A stretch of DNA of 64,000 nucleotides, taken from contig CABIYF010000007.1 of NCBI GenBank assembly GCA_902362875.1, positions 1 through 64,000 of the forward strand, in the 5' to 3' direction. The translations under genes and the position numbers were made by a program. This document shows positions 28,668-38,555 of the stretch, one piece after another. Each line of letters starts with the position of its first letter. The first letter of the stretch is position 1. The DNA comes from Eubacteriaceae bacterium (GTDB taxonomy: Bacteria > Bacillota > Clostridia > Lachnospirales > Lachnospiraceae). The notes under the pieces are model-generated. The model was not told the DNA's origin and did not search any database. It saw only the letters and a program-made list of their open reading frames with translations.

Positions 28668-29848
28668 TATTCTTTGATACTAGGAATCTCTACAACAGGA
28701 TCCGTCTCTGCTTCATAGTCAATTCCTTCCTCATTAAATCCAAACATCTGGTAAAAGTCTTCCCAGTAACCATCAACATCTGCCAGTTCGGCCACATTAT
28801 CTGTGTCAATCTCTTCCCAGCGTTTCTTCACTTCATCCTGAATGTCATCACGAAGCTCCAGATCATCCATACGAACCCATCCGTGTTCATCTGTGACTGT
28901 ATCTGCTAATAATTTCTTTTCTTTAAATAAACGCTCAATCTGTTCGATACATCCTTCATGAACATTATTTTCTTTCATTACTTTGTATAATACAGACATA
29001 TATAACGGAACAATTGGAATTGCCGCACTTGCCTGTGTTACCAGTCCTTTATTAACAGAGATCAGGGCTTTTACTCCAACTTCTTTTGTAATCTCATCGG
29101 CTGTCTGGTGCAGATGTTTCTTTGCCGCACCGATCGTTCCTTCAAAATAGATTGGATAAGTAAGTTCAGAACCAATGTAAGAGTATGCAACCGTACCTGC
29201 ACCTTCAGATAATACATCAGCATCTTTTAAAGCCTGCATCCATAGTTTCCAGTCTTCACCACCCATAACTTTGACTGTAGCTTCCACTTCTTCTTCTGTC
29301 GCTGCCGGAATGCTCTTCATTCCAATGCTGTTATCCTTAAGATTTAAGTTTTTATTTGTAAATTCTTCTCCTGTTGTCTTTAGGACAGAACGATAAGTTT
29401 CTCCATCTGGTGTTGTTCTTCTTGGTGCTGCGAGACTGTATATAACAAGATCTACTTTACCAAAATCTTTTTTGATCGTTTCGATCGTCAGATCTTTAAT
29501 TTCCTTAGAAAATGCATCTCCATTGATTGTTTTTGCATAGATTTCTTCTTCATTTGCAAACTGTTCAAATGCTGCTGTATTATACCATCCAGGACTTGCT
29601 GTCTTCTTTCCATTAGATGGTCGTTCAAACATGATTCCAAGTGTATCTGCATGACATCCAAACGCTGTTACGATTCTTGATGCCAGTCCATATCCTGTAG
29701 AGCATCCGATCACTAAGACTTTCTTTGCTTCTCCAGGAATTTCTCCCTGCGCTTTTACATAAGCGATCTGATCTGCTACATTCTTCTTACATCCTTCTGG
29801 ATGTGCTGTTAAACATAAATAATCTTTGACTCTTGGTTTAATGATCAT
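28667..29848 (-). CDS. fabV: trans-2-enoyl-ACP/CoA reductase FabV
   Basis: 393 residues. This NADH-dependent reductase is of the FabV/Ter class. The N-terminal MIIKPRVKDYLCLTAHPEGCKK is diagnostic, GCSTGYGLASRI is the nucleotide-binding loop, and the catalytic Tyr-x8-Lys is in SYIGSELTYPIYFEGTIGAAKK (Tyr in LTYP, Lys in AAKK). It serves fatty-acid elongation, or crotonyl-CoA reduction in some anaerobes. Here Bcd/Etf is present, so a fatty-acid role is more likely (inference). AAAGGAG precedes the start. Confidence 0.95.
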   Translation of the reverse strand: MIIKPRVKDYLCLTAHPEGCKKNVADQIAYVKAQGEIPGEAKKVLVIGCSTGYGLASRIVTAFGCHADTLGIMFERPSNGKKTASPGWYNTAAFEQFANEEEIYAKTINGDAFSKEIKDLTIETIKKDFGKVDLVIYSLAAPRRTTPDGETYRSVLKTTGEEFTNKNLNLKDNSIGMKSIPAATEEEVEATVKVMGGEDWKLWMQALKDADVLSEGAGTVAYSYIGSELTYPIYFEGTIGAAKKHLHQTADEITKEVGVKALISVNKGLVTQASAAIPIVPLYMSVLYKVMKENNVHEGCIEQIERLFKEKKLLADTVTDEHGWVRMDDLELRDDIQDEVKKRWEEIDTDNVAELADVDGYWEDFYQMFGFNEEGIDYEAETDPVVEIPSIKE

Positions 29849-29918
29849 AAATTTTCTCCTTTAAAAAACATCAGTCCAATAAGGCAGATGTATATTTTAC
29901 TAAAATCTGTTATTTAAA

Positions 29919-29948
29919 ATTATAATATGTATCTGTTTTATCTGTCAA
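29919..29948 (-). promoter_or_regulatory. fabV-rng promoter
   Basis: TTGACA (29948-29943), 18-nt spacer, TATAAT (29924-29919), about 70 bp upstream of fabV. The rest of 29849-30051 shows nothing else recognisable. Confidence 0.7.
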
Positions 29949-30051
29949 ATTTTTATGCTACATATTTTTAAATTCTGTTGGATATCTTTAAAAAGAATTC
30001 CATTTAAAGTTCTTTTTCATTCTGCGAAATCACACTTTTTCTGTATAGAAA

Positions 30052-30084
30052 AAAAGACATCTCTCAAAACGAGAAATGTCTTTT
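30052..30084 (-). terminator. terminator after NlpC/P60 gene
   Basis: AAAAGACAT / ATGTCTTTT stem with inner CTCTC/GAGA pairing; T/A runs flank both sides. It lies 9 nt beyond the stop of the minus-strand hydrolase. Confidence 0.75.
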
Positions 30085-30092
30085 GATAAATC

Positions 30093-30560
30093 TTACTGAA
30101 CAATTCTTCGAACTGTTACGATCTTTCTGTATCTTGCATTGTTGGAAATTTTGATTCCACCTCTTGGATATGGTGCTGAGTTGCTGGCATGTACGATCTT
30201 GTTATTTCCCATGTAGATTGCTACATGTCCGCTGTAACAGATTAAATCTCCTGCTTTCGCATTCTTGATTCCACCTTTTACTTTCTTACCGCATCTTCTC
30301 TGTGCACTTGAAGAATGAGGAAGGCTCTTTCCAAACTTCTTATATACACCTCTTGTAAATCCAGAACAATCTGTTCCTTTTGTTAAGCTTGATCCACCGT
30401 ATTTGTATTTATTTCCTACAAATTTCTTTGCATATTTAACAACCTGCTGTCCTTTGCTGCTTGCTGCCTGAACTTCCTTTGTCTTTGTATGTACATTCAT
30501 TGTAACTGCCGCCGATGCCATTGCTACTAATACTGCTAATCTTAAAATAATCTTTTTCAT
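30093..30560 (-). CDS. small secreted NlpC/P60 peptidoglycan endopeptidase
   Basis: 155 residues. Signal peptide MKKIILRLAVLVAMASAAVTM. A single NlpC/P60 domain has the catalytic Cys in GTDCSGFTRGVYKKFG (about residue 65), His in CYSGHVAIYMGN and a third polar residue after KIVHASN. It cleaves D-gamma-glutamyl-diaminopimelate bonds in the wall. There is no SH3 or LysM targeting domain, so it is a minimal form. It is monocistronic with its own promoter and terminator. Confidence 0.92.
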   Translation of the reverse strand: MKKIILRLAVLVAMASAAVTMNVHTKTKEVQAASSKGQQVVKYAKKFVGNKYKYGGSSLTKGTDCSGFTRGVYKKFGKSLPHSSSAQRRCGKKVKGGIKNAKAGDLICYSGHVAIYMGNNKIVHASNSAPYPRGGIKISNNARYRKIVTVRRIVQ

Positions 30561-30623
30561 ATCGTCTCCTATATGTATATATCAACTTTAATTTTATTTC
30601 AAATATTTCGTTCAACAGTTGAT

Positions 30624-30652
30624 ATTGTACGATATACAGCAACATTTGTCAA
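30624..30652 (-). promoter_or_regulatory. promoter of NlpC/P60 gene
   Basis: TTGACA (30652-30647), 17-nt spacer, TACAAT (30629-30624), with a CAACTGTTG palindrome just downstream. Near-consensus for the vegetative sigma factor. Confidence 0.75.
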
Positions 30653-30665
30653 TAGTTTTTTAAGA

Positions 30666-32753
30666 TTATTTCAGTTTGCTTAATATTTTTGTAACATTTC
30701 TGTTTTTTCTCTTTAATAAGTCCAAATGTCGTTTTACGATCACTACTTCACGATCTGTAATGTTACCATCACTAAACTTTGCTTTTTCGACAATCTGATA
30801 TGTCATTCGATCCGCTGTTTTGCTTGATTTTCCAAGCTTTTCGCCATATTTTTTTAATTCATTTTCATAATAAAGAATCTTTTCTTTGTTGCTCATTCTT
30901 CTTAATTTTCTTATATTTTGTAACATTTTCGTTAACATTATAATCATTAACATAATTATGACAAAAGGCACAAAATACATAGCTTTTTTTACATTTGTTA
31001 CAAATTGTTTTTTATTTGGTACAATCGCATTCTGCTGTTTTTCAGCTTTTTCCGTACGTTCATACGCTGTTTTTCCCGTACTGACACCCGTAACATCTAC
31101 TGGCACCCATCCAATATGTTCAAGATAAACCTCAACCCATGCATGTGCTTCATAATCCGTTACCTGCGCTTTTCCAAGCCTCCACTGATCTGACCTGATC
31201 CTATATCCTTCCACATACCTTGCTGGAATTTTGGCATTTCTGAGCATAAAAACTGCTGCCGATGCATACTGGGTACAAAATCCTTTTTTGCGGTCCTGTA
31301 AAAAATAAACAACTGGATCTTTCCCCTGAGGTGCAAGTCCCGGGCGGTAACTGTATTGGTAATTATATTTCAGATAAGAGCGGACTGCCTCGATATTTTC
31401 ATAGACCGTTTTCTTCTTATCCGTCTTAACATCCAGTGATTTCAGACATTTTTTCATGTTCTTTGGAACCTTTAGGTACTCTTTTTTCACATAAGTCCCA
31501 TAATCATACATTGATTTTATGTAATCTTTTTCCATGATCTCTTCCATCGTTGTTCCAATGCCGGAAAAATCAAGTTTCTGTACAGCCCGAAGTGCTGCCT
31601 GTGGATGAATGATCTGATAATATGTCATATCGTAGTCTTTTCGGTTTGTTGTTCTTTTGATCACACTGTCCGAAATAATATTTCCTTCCATCTGGCTTAC
31701 ATCGCAAAAATATGGGAACAAAAGATACTGATCCTGATTCTTCTCATAGTGTATCTTTAAAGATCTTTTTTCCGAAAATATAACGTCCTGGTCTGTTTTT
31801 ATATAGCCTTTATCATATGTTACAAAATCATCCATATGAAGATCCGGAAATAGAAATGGAAGTTCTATGGCTGATTCCCCACCATATACGAGCGTCTCTT
31901 TTGTATCTGCCGTCCATTTCCCATTTGCATAATCACCGCTCACATAACTTTTAAGATAGAGGTCATCCTTCTCGGGTGCGTAAACTTCAAACAGTTTTTC
32001 TCCTGTCGGCGATACTTCCCCCACAGAGGCAATATCTCCATTTCCCAGTCCTCCTGAGGCAAGATAAGACTCCCCCTGTGTCATTTTTCGAATCTGCACG
32101 AGTATACTTCGTTTGATCATTGTATCTGCCGGAATTGTCGTCTGATCGTAAAAGTATAATGGAAATATCAACAAAACGCATAAGACTCCTGTCAACGTTC
32201 TAAATGCTCTCTTTCCTTTCCGCAGACTAAAATACATGATCCATGATCCGAGGAATAAAAAAAACACTGCGGAAATACTGTATGGTGCGATAATCAATAC
32301 CGCACACTCCATCATCCCTGTAAACACAAACAAGATCAAAGGATACTTCCTCAAGAAAGACAGTATGATCCCAGCTGTCAAAAGAAAGAATATCACTGCC
32401 AACGCACTGTCTCTGCGGCTGCTTTCCATTTGCACAGATACATAATAATAAAACCCCAGATCCATACTCTGGTTCAGTGCAAGTGCCATCTTATTATTGA
32501 TAATTCTAAAACCATTGAGCAGCTGTTCATGAAACAACAGGAAAAATAATCCTGCTGCAGCAATCATTCCATAGATACTTTGTTTCAGCCGGTCGCATAA
32601 TATGCAGATTCCAAGAAACAAAGCAACACTTCCTATGATCATGATCCATTGATATCTAGAAACTCTGAATCCTGCAAAAATCCCCCATATGACAGATGCA
32701 AAAATAATTGCAGGCAGTATATATTCTGTTTGTATTTTCCTATTCTTCTGCAT
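30666..32753 (-). CDS. transglutaminase-core membrane protein (TgpA-like)
   Basis: 695 residues. Six or so membrane helices occupy residues 12-215. A long extracytoplasmic part contains the transglutaminase core: Cys in RKKGFCTQYASAAVFMLRNA, His in YEAHAWVEVYLEHIGWVPVD, then Asp in VDVTG. A final helix near residue 600 leads to a charged C-terminal tail. This is the classical third member of MoxR-DUF58-transglutaminase loci. The role is probably wall or surface protein processing, but no substrate is evident. Its start codon overlaps the DUF58 stop. Confidence 0.88.
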   Translation of the reverse strand: MQKNRKIQTEYILPAIIFASVIWGIFAGFRVSRYQWIMIIGSVALFLGICILCDRLKQSIYGMIAAAGLFFLLFHEQLLNGFRIINNKMALALNQSMDLGFYYYVSVQMESSRRDSALAVIFFLLTAGIILSFLRKYPLILFVFTGMMECAVLIIAPYSISAVFFLFLGSWIMYFSLRKGKRAFRTLTGVLCVLLIFPLYFYDQTTIPADTMIKRSILVQIRKMTQGESYLASGGLGNGDIASVGEVSPTGEKLFEVYAPEKDDLYLKSYVSGDYANGKWTADTKETLVYGGESAIELPFLFPDLHMDDFVTYDKGYIKTDQDVIFSEKRSLKIHYEKNQDQYLLFPYFCDVSQMEGNIISDSVIKRTTNRKDYDMTYYQIIHPQAALRAVQKLDFSGIGTTMEEIMEKDYIKSMYDYGTYVKKEYLKVPKNMKKCLKSLDVKTDKKKTVYENIEAVRSYLKYNYQYSYRPGLAPQGKDPVVYFLQDRKKGFCTQYASAAVFMLRNAKIPARYVEGYRIRSDQWRLGKAQVTDYEAHAWVEVYLEHIGWVPVDVTGVSTGKTAYERTEKAEKQQNAIVPNKKQFVTNVKKAMYFVPFVIIMLMIIMLTKMLQNIRKLRRMSNKEKILYYENELKKYGEKLGKSSKTADRMTYQIVEKAKFSDGNITDREVVIVKRHLDLLKRKNRNVTKILSKLK

Positions 32754-33694
32754 TATAACTCCATATCATATAAATATTTTTGTATATCTTCTATCTTGTC
32801 ATCCATCATAACCATCTGTAGATCAGAAACGTCAGCAGATATTTCTGACATTCCTTGCTCAAATATATCCGTAAACAACTCTTCATACTGTTCTGTATGT
32901 TTCAGTAAAAATCTATGGTTTCCATAATAAATTTCCTGATAAATTCCCAGATCCGTGTAAAACAGCGAGATTGTATAAAATACAGAAAAATAATCAGAAA
33001 TCCTGTCCCTTGCTACATTTTGAAAACTGATCCCAATCCTTATATTTTCTTCCATCTCATCTTCACTTTTCCTCACCCAGAGATCTCTGGATGCAGCGTA
33101 AAGGTTCCAGTGGATTCTTGAAAGCCTGTCTCCTTCTCGATATTTGCGCACGCCATCATATTCAAAACCCTGTTCCTTAGAATCCATCCTCTGGAATTTT
33201 TCATTCATTGCTCCAAGTTCATATGCATGCGGCATCACAAGTATCCGGATCTTTTGGTTTAGCTGCTTCTTTACTTTGTAAATTCCAGTAAGATCTTCCC
33301 ATGAGACAGATATCACATTCATTATGAGACTGTCACATTCCTTCGGCCTTTCTGTAAAAAACACATCTTTTGTTTCCTGATTCCATCGAACCTTCTGTCT
33401 GTTTTTGATCTTTGTTCCATGAAATTTTGATTCCATTTCATATTCAACTTCAAAAATATAATCATCCTTCCACGGATGAATCCCAGAAATCTCTGGAGTG
33501 ATCTTAATCATATCTCCCTGTGTTATGATCCGTTCCTGAACATTTACCTTAAATTTCAGCTGCTTTTCTTCTTTTTTGCAGCGGCTGATACTATAAATCA
33601 AAATAAGAAATAAGGATGCCATAAGGCACCCTCCAATCCAGTTTCCGTAAATGATCCAGTAAACAGCTGCAAATACTATGACAAAAAAATACAT
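32753..33694 (-). CDS. DUF58-family protein
   Basis: 313 residues. Two short membrane segments occupy the first 35 residues. The DUF58 signature is GFEYDGVRKYREGDRLSRIHWNLYAASRDLWVRK, about residue 180. The C-terminal half resembles a von Willebrand A-like fold. Members act with MoxR AAA ATPases, as encoded 2 nt upstream. The biochemical function is unknown. Confidence 0.9.
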   Translation of the reverse strand: MYFFVIVFAAVYWIIYGNWIGGCLMASLFLILIYSISRCKKEEKQLKFKVNVQERIITQGDMIKITPEISGIHPWKDDYIFEVEYEMESKFHGTKIKNRQKVRWNQETKDVFFTERPKECDSLIMNVISVSWEDLTGIYKVKKQLNQKIRILVMPHAYELGAMNEKFQRMDSKEQGFEYDGVRKYREGDRLSRIHWNLYAASRDLWVRKSEDEMEENIRIGISFQNVARDRISDYFSVFYTISLFYTDLGIYQEIYYGNHRFLLKHTEQYEELFTDIFEQGMSEISADVSDLQMVMMDDKIEDIQKYLYDMEL

Positions 33695-33696
33695 CT

Positions 33697-34653
33697 TTAT
33701 CCTTTCTGATTGCCTTTTGGAAGCGGAACCTTATAAAAAATGTCTTTTAAGATTTCCTTCCTTGACTTTTTCTGAATCCTTGCTTCTTTACTTTTTATAA
33801 CTCTGTGTTCGATCGTCTCAAGAAATACGTCTTCTACATCTTGTGGTATCACATAATCACGCCCGGCAAGATATGCATTCGCTTTTGACATGGCTAACAG
33901 GGCGATCGTTCCTCTTGGGCTGATTCCCAGTTCCAAATCTCTTGATCTTCTTGTTTCATTTGCGATCTCCACAATATATCTTACGATATCTTCATGAACA
34001 AACAAGCCGGTAACTTCTTCCCGTGCTTTCTTTAGTTCCTGTGCTGAAATCTGTTCTTTGATATTCTGCTCTGTCAGATCAACACTTCCCTGCATAAGCA
34101 TCTGCACTTCACTTTCCACATCCGGATAACCAAGAGAAGTCCGGATCATAAATCTGTCTAACTGTGATTCTGGAAGTGTATGTGTTCCGATCGATCCAAA
34201 TGGATTCTGTGTTGCGATCACAACATATGGGTCCGGCAGATCTCTTGTCACTCCGTCGACCGTGATCTTTCTTTCTTCCATCGCCTCTAATAACGCAGAT
34301 TGTGTCTTTGGTGATGTTCTGTTGATCTCATCTGCCAGCAGAAGATTCGTCATCGCCGCACCCTGACGGTATTCAAAAGTTTCACTTTCCATATGATAGA
34401 TAGAAAATCCAGCAATATCTGTTGGCATGATATCCGGCGTAAACTGAATTCTCTGGTATGAAAGTCCTAAAACCTTCGAAAATGCTAGTGCCAGCGTTGT
34501 CTTTCCAACTCCCGGAATATCTTCGATCAATACATGCCCTCCGGCAAGCACCGCTGTCATGATCTGATGAACCGTATGTTCTTTGCCGATCATAACACGA
34601 TTGATCTCTTCCATTGCTTTTATGACTTTTTTATCCATCAAGATTTTGCTCAT
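33697..34653 (-). CDS. MoxR-family AAA+ ATPase
   Basis: 318 residues. Walker A GGHVLIEDIPGVGKTTLALA (about residues 33-52), Walker B LLLADEINRTSPKTQSALLEAMEE, sensor ATQNPFGSIGTHTLPESQLDRFM, and a lid domain with ELGISPRGTIALLAMSKANAYLAGRDYVIPQDV. MoxR proteins are chaperone-like and help assemble partner complexes. It is followed directly by the DUF58 and transglutaminase genes and preceded by an NhaC antiporter gene whose stop is 1-2 nt away. Confidence 0.94.
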   Translation of the reverse strand: MSKILMDKKVIKAMEEINRVMIGKEHTVHQIMTAVLAGGHVLIEDIPGVGKTTLALAFSKVLGLSYQRIQFTPDIMPTDIAGFSIYHMESETFEYRQGAAMTNLLLADEINRTSPKTQSALLEAMEERKITVDGVTRDLPDPYVVIATQNPFGSIGTHTLPESQLDRFMIRTSLGYPDVESEVQMLMQGSVDLTEQNIKEQISAQELKKAREEVTGLFVHEDIVRYIVEIANETRRSRDLELGISPRGTIALLAMSKANAYLAGRDYVIPQDVEDVFLETIEHRVIKSKEARIQKKSRKEILKDIFYKVPLPKGNQKG

Positions 34654-34654
34654 A

Positions 34655-36136
34655 TTATCTTCCTCGTTTTGCTGTCATAACTATGATCACCATAACCACT
34701 GCAAGGCTTGCTGATGCTGCCGCAAGTCCTATATATCCATTTCCTGTGATTCCAGATAAGATATATCCGATACTTGCACACAATGCTACAGTCAGTGCAT
34801 ACGGCATCTGTGTTGATACATGATCGATATGTCTGCATTGTGCTCCAGCAGATGAAAGGATCGTTGTATCAGAAATCGGTGAAATATGGTCTCCGCAAAC
34901 TGCCCCTGCAAGGATCGCTCCCACGCAGACAGACATCATCATATAATTACCGCTTAAGATCGTCACTGAAATAGGAATCAGAATTCCAAAAGTTCCCCAT
35001 GATGTTCCTGTTGCAAATGCAAGTCCGAGTGAGATCAGGAAGAAGATCACGGGCATCACTGCAACTGCCATTGTACTTCCGCCGACTGCTGCTTTTACAA
35101 ATCCCTGAATATTTAAATATTCAGCTCCACAGATTCCAGATAATGTCCATGCAAGACAAAGGATCATGATCGCTGATGTCATTGCCTTAAATCCCTGGGC
35201 AAAACTTCCACAAAAATCTACAAACGCAAGAACTTTTCTTGGAATGTATAAAATAAACGTGAAAATTAATGTCAGGAAAGAACCTAATACCAGACTTCTC
35301 GCACTTGAACAGTTTGCAAATGCTTCTGCTAATGGAACTCCTTGAAAGAATCCGCCTGTATAGAGCATAAATCCGATGCAGGATGCGATCAAAAATAAAA
35401 TTGGCAGGATCAGATCTTTTACCTGTCCATGTCCAACAATCGGTACTTCTTCCTGATCGTCCACAATCTCTTCCAGATGCGCATTCAACTCATATTGTTT
35501 CATCTTTGAATAATCAATATTGACAATAATTAAAAATGCCAAAAATGCGAGTGTCAGCAAGGCATAATAGTTAAATGGGATTGCTTTTAAAAATAATGTA
35601 AACCCATCAATATTGCTTCCTGCTGGAAGTGATGAACCAACCGCTGCTGCCCAGCTTGAAATCGGTGCAATAATACATACGGGTGCTGCTGTCGCATCGA
35701 TCACATATGCTAACTTAGCTCTTGTAACTTTATATTTATCTGTCACCGGACGCATAACCGTTCCGACTGTCAGACAGTTAAAATAATCATCAACGAAGAT
35801 CACAACTCCAAGACAGATCGTTGCAAATAATGCTTGTCTCTTTGTTTTGATCGCTTTCGCTGCCCACTTTCCATAGGCTCTGGAAGCACCTGACTTCGTG
35901 ATCAGTGCTACCAGAATTCCTAATAATACTAAAAACATTAAAATATCGCAATTGGCTCCAATTTTCTCCCCCATGATCGCGAAAATCGTATCCATTGCCT
36001 TGATCAGATGAAAATTATGATACATCAAGGCACCCGACGCGATTCCGATCATCAGCGATAAATATACCTCCTTGGTCATTAATGCCAAAACAATTGCAAT
36101 CACTGGCGGAAGAATCGCCCAAAATGTACCTGTCAT
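34655..36136 (-). CDS. NhaC-family Na+/H+ antiporter
   Basis: 493 residues with about 12 hydrophobic segments. The family signature appears in DATAAPVCIIAPISSWAAAVGS and near the C-terminus GAVCGDHISPISDTTILSSAGAQC, with ATGTSWGTFGILIPI between. It probably exchanges Na+ with protons or another cation-coupled substrate across the membrane; some relatives carry malate/lactate or amino acids, so the substrate is uncertain. It is packed between the hydratase and MoxR genes (20 bp and 1 bp gaps). Confidence 0.85.
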   Translation of the reverse strand: MTGTFWAILPPVIAIVLALMTKEVYLSLMIGIASGALMYHNFHLIKAMDTIFAIMGEKIGANCDILMFLVLLGILVALITKSGASRAYGKWAAKAIKTKRQALFATICLGVVIFVDDYFNCLTVGTVMRPVTDKYKVTRAKLAYVIDATAAPVCIIAPISSWAAAVGSSLPAGSNIDGFTLFLKAIPFNYYALLTLAFLAFLIIVNIDYSKMKQYELNAHLEEIVDDQEEVPIVGHGQVKDLILPILFLIASCIGFMLYTGGFFQGVPLAEAFANCSSARSLVLGSFLTLIFTFILYIPRKVLAFVDFCGSFAQGFKAMTSAIMILCLAWTLSGICGAEYLNIQGFVKAAVGGSTMAVAVMPVIFFLISLGLAFATGTSWGTFGILIPISVTILSGNYMMMSVCVGAILAGAVCGDHISPISDTTILSSAGAQCRHIDHVSTQMPYALTVALCASIGYILSGITGNGYIGLAAASASLAVVMVIIVMTAKRGR

Positions 36137-36156
36137 GTATATTTACTCCTTAATCC

Positions 36157-38436
36157 TTAATCTCTGTAATAGTTGATGAGACATCCTTTTAAGATGATCT
36201 CTCTCTCATCATCTGTTAATTCACCTAATGTCAAGGTGATCTCTTTCATTCCTTCATTTACCACATATGCAGGAATCTTTGTAAGTTTCTCCTCTACTGC
36301 TTTGCGGATATCTGGAACGAAGATATAGTCTTTATTCTTAAATGGAAGTTCTCCTCTGTCAATCGTAAATGGAAGCATACCCCAGTTGATCAGATTAGAA
36401 CGATATCTCTTTGTCGCATATTCATTTGCGATATTGGCCCATCCTCCTAATACTTTCTGGCAGGATGCTGCCTGTTCACGTGCAGAACCATCTCCTGGTT
36501 TCACTGCAAAGATCGTGCTTCCGATTCCTAAGTTATCCTGAGTTACATCTGCATAAGATTCTTTCACCGTTGCTAAAATATCTTTCACTTCTGGGAAAGC
36601 TTCCGCTGCATCTTCACCTGCTTCAATCGCTTTCTGTGCTTTCTGTACTTCTTTTGCAAGTCCTACATATGCAGGATCTTTTCTTGATAATGCGAATTCT
36701 GCAAGTCCTAATGGATTAGAACGATAAGATGAAGTTTCTCCGGATGGGATCAGTTCATCTGTTGTTGTTACAGGATCATGAATCTCTGATACAACTTTTA
36801 ATAACATATTCTGTGGAAGTGCAGACATCTCTGGCCAGTCTTTGATATTTGGTCCAAACTGAATCTCTACAGATGGATCTGCAACGCCTTTGCTGTCAAA
36901 TACACGATTATCATAGATTGTCTTGTCAAAGTGATATTTTGGAATGAAGTCACTTGCTTCGACATCTGTTGCTGGTGTTAAATATCCTTTATTCGCTGCT
37001 GTTGCTGCGATAGAACGTGCATCCATCAATGCAACGGAAGAAATCTGTCCATTCTGAAGTTTAGATCCTTCACGGTTCGGGAAGTTTCTTGTTGAATGAC
37101 GGATACTAAATGCATTGTTTGCTGGTGTATCTCCAGCACCAAAGCATGGTCCGCAGAATGCCGTCTTAACGATCGCACCTGTCTGCATCAGATCAGCCAC
37201 AGCACCATTCTTCACAAGTTCCATATAAATTGGTGTACTTGCAGGATATACACTTAATGTAAATTCATCAGAACCAATGCTTGCTCCTTTTAAGATATTC
37301 GCAGCTGCACAGATATTTTCATATCCACCACCAGCACATCCTGCGATGATTCCCTGATCTACATAGAGTTTTCCATCACGTACTTTATCACGTAATGAAT
37401 AATCAACGGCACCATCTAAACTTACTAATGCACGTTTCTCTACATCAGCTAAGATATCATCAAGGTTTGCATTCACTTCCTCGATCGTGTATGTATTACT
37501 TGGATGGAATGGCATAGCGATCATTGGTTTGATCTTATCTAAGTCTACTTCCACGATTCCATCATAATATGCAACTTTTCCAGGATTTAATTCCTTAAAG
37601 TCTTCAGATCTTCCATGAATCTCATAAAATTCTTTGATCTTGTCATCGGTTCTCCAGATAGAAGATAAACATGTTGTCTCTGTTGTCATAACATCGACAC
37701 CGATTCTGAAATCTGCACTTAAATTAGACACACCAGGTCCTACAAATTCCATAACCTTATTGTTTACGTAACCTTTCTCAAATACTGCTCCAATAATTGC
37801 CAGTGCCACATCCTGTGGTCCAACACCTTTGACTGGTTTACCTTTTAAATAAATTCCGATCACACCAGGCATATTGATATCATAAGTTCTGTTAAGCAGC
37901 TGTTTTACAAGCTCTGGTCCACCTTCTCCCATTGCCATGGTTCCAAGTGCTCCGTAACGTGTATGGCTGTCTGATCCAAGGATCATCTTTCCACCGCCAG
38001 CTAACATCTCTCTTGCAAACTGGTGGATAACTGCCTGATGAGGTGGTACATAAACTCCACCATATTTCTTTGCGGCTGTTAAGCCAAACATATGATCATC
38101 TTCGTTGATGGTTCCGCCAACAGCACACAGACTGTTATGACAGTTTGTTAAGACATATGGTACCGGGAATTTCTCGATTCCTGATGCTCTTGCTGTCTGG
38201 ATAATTCCAACAAACGTAATATCATGGGATGTTAATTTATCAAACTTGATCTGAAGTTTTTCCATGTTACCGGATGTGTTGTGGTCTCTTAAAATACCAT
38301 ATGCAATGGTATTCTTCGCAGCGTCCTCTTTGGATACTGCTTCACCAACAAGCTGTTTTAATGCTCCGGCTTCAGATTCTTTTACCAAAGTTGTTCCGTC
38401 TACAAGATATGCGCCTTCTGAAAATAATTGAATCAT
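36157..38436 (-). CDS. aconitase-superfamily hydratase (YbhJ-like)
   Basis: 759 residues from the ATG at 38436, which has AGGAGG 8 nt upstream; the longer frame to 38454 starts inside that site. The Fe-S ligands are Cys in [14 protein letters not shown] and the pair in [37 protein letters not shown] and the C-terminal swivel part [14 protein letters not shown] are aconitase-like. Length and motif spacing match the YbhJ branch, whose substrate is not established, rather than AcnA or AcnB. A TATAAT with TG extension (38475-38470) precedes it. It is probably first gene of an operon with NhaC, MoxR, DUF58 and transglutaminase. Confidence 0.82.
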   Translation of the reverse strand: MIQLFSEGAYLVDGTTLVKESEAGALKQLVGEAVSKEDAAKNTIAYGILRDHNTSGNMEKLQIKFDKLTSHDITFVGIIQTARASGIEKFPVPYVLTNCHNSLCAVGGTINEDDHMFGLTAAKKYGGVYVPPHQAVIHQFAREMLAGGGKMILGSDSHTRYGALGTMAMGEGGPELVKQLLNRTYDINMPGVIGIYLKGKPVKGVGPQDVALAIIGAVFEKGYVNNKVMEFVGPGVSNLSADFRIGVDVMTTETTCLSSIWRTDDKIKEFYEIHGRSEDFKELNPGKVAYYDGIVEVDLDKIKPMIAMPFHPSNTYTIEEVNANLDDILADVEKRALVSLDGAVDYSLRDKVRDGKLYVDQGIIAGCAGGGYENICAAANILKGASIGSDEFTLSVYPASTPIYMELVKNGAVADLMQTGAIVKTAFCGPCFGAGDTPANNAFSIRHSTRNFPNREGSKLQNGQISSVALMDARSIAATAANKGYLTPATDVEASDFIPKYHFDKTIYDNRVFDSKGVADPSVEIQFGPNIKDWPEMSALPQNMLLKVVSEIHDPVTTTDELIPSGETSSYRSNPLGLAEFALSRKDPAYVGLAKEVQKAQKAIEAGEDAAEAFPEVKDILATVKESYADVTQDNLGIGSTIFAVKPGDGSAREQAASCQKVLGGWANIANEYATKRYRSNLINWGMLPFTIDRGELPFKNKDYIFVPDIRKAVEEKLTKIPAYVVNEGMKEITLTLGELTDDEREIILKGCLINYYRD

Positions 38437-38510
38437 GTATCTGTCCTCCTGCAATGCATTTTTCTAGTTATTATAACATACTTCTACACTTTATGGAAGT
38501 AAAACGTTAA

Positions 38511-38539
38511 AAGGTGCAGACACCGAAGCTCTGCACCTT
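38511..38539 (-). terminator. terminator after mraY-like gene
   Basis: A perfect 10-bp stem AAGGTGCAGA / TCTGCACCTT with a 9-nt loop, followed on the minus strand by a TTTTAACGTTTT tract. Confidence 0.8.
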
Positions 38540-38555
38540 ATGTATTTTATTTGCC

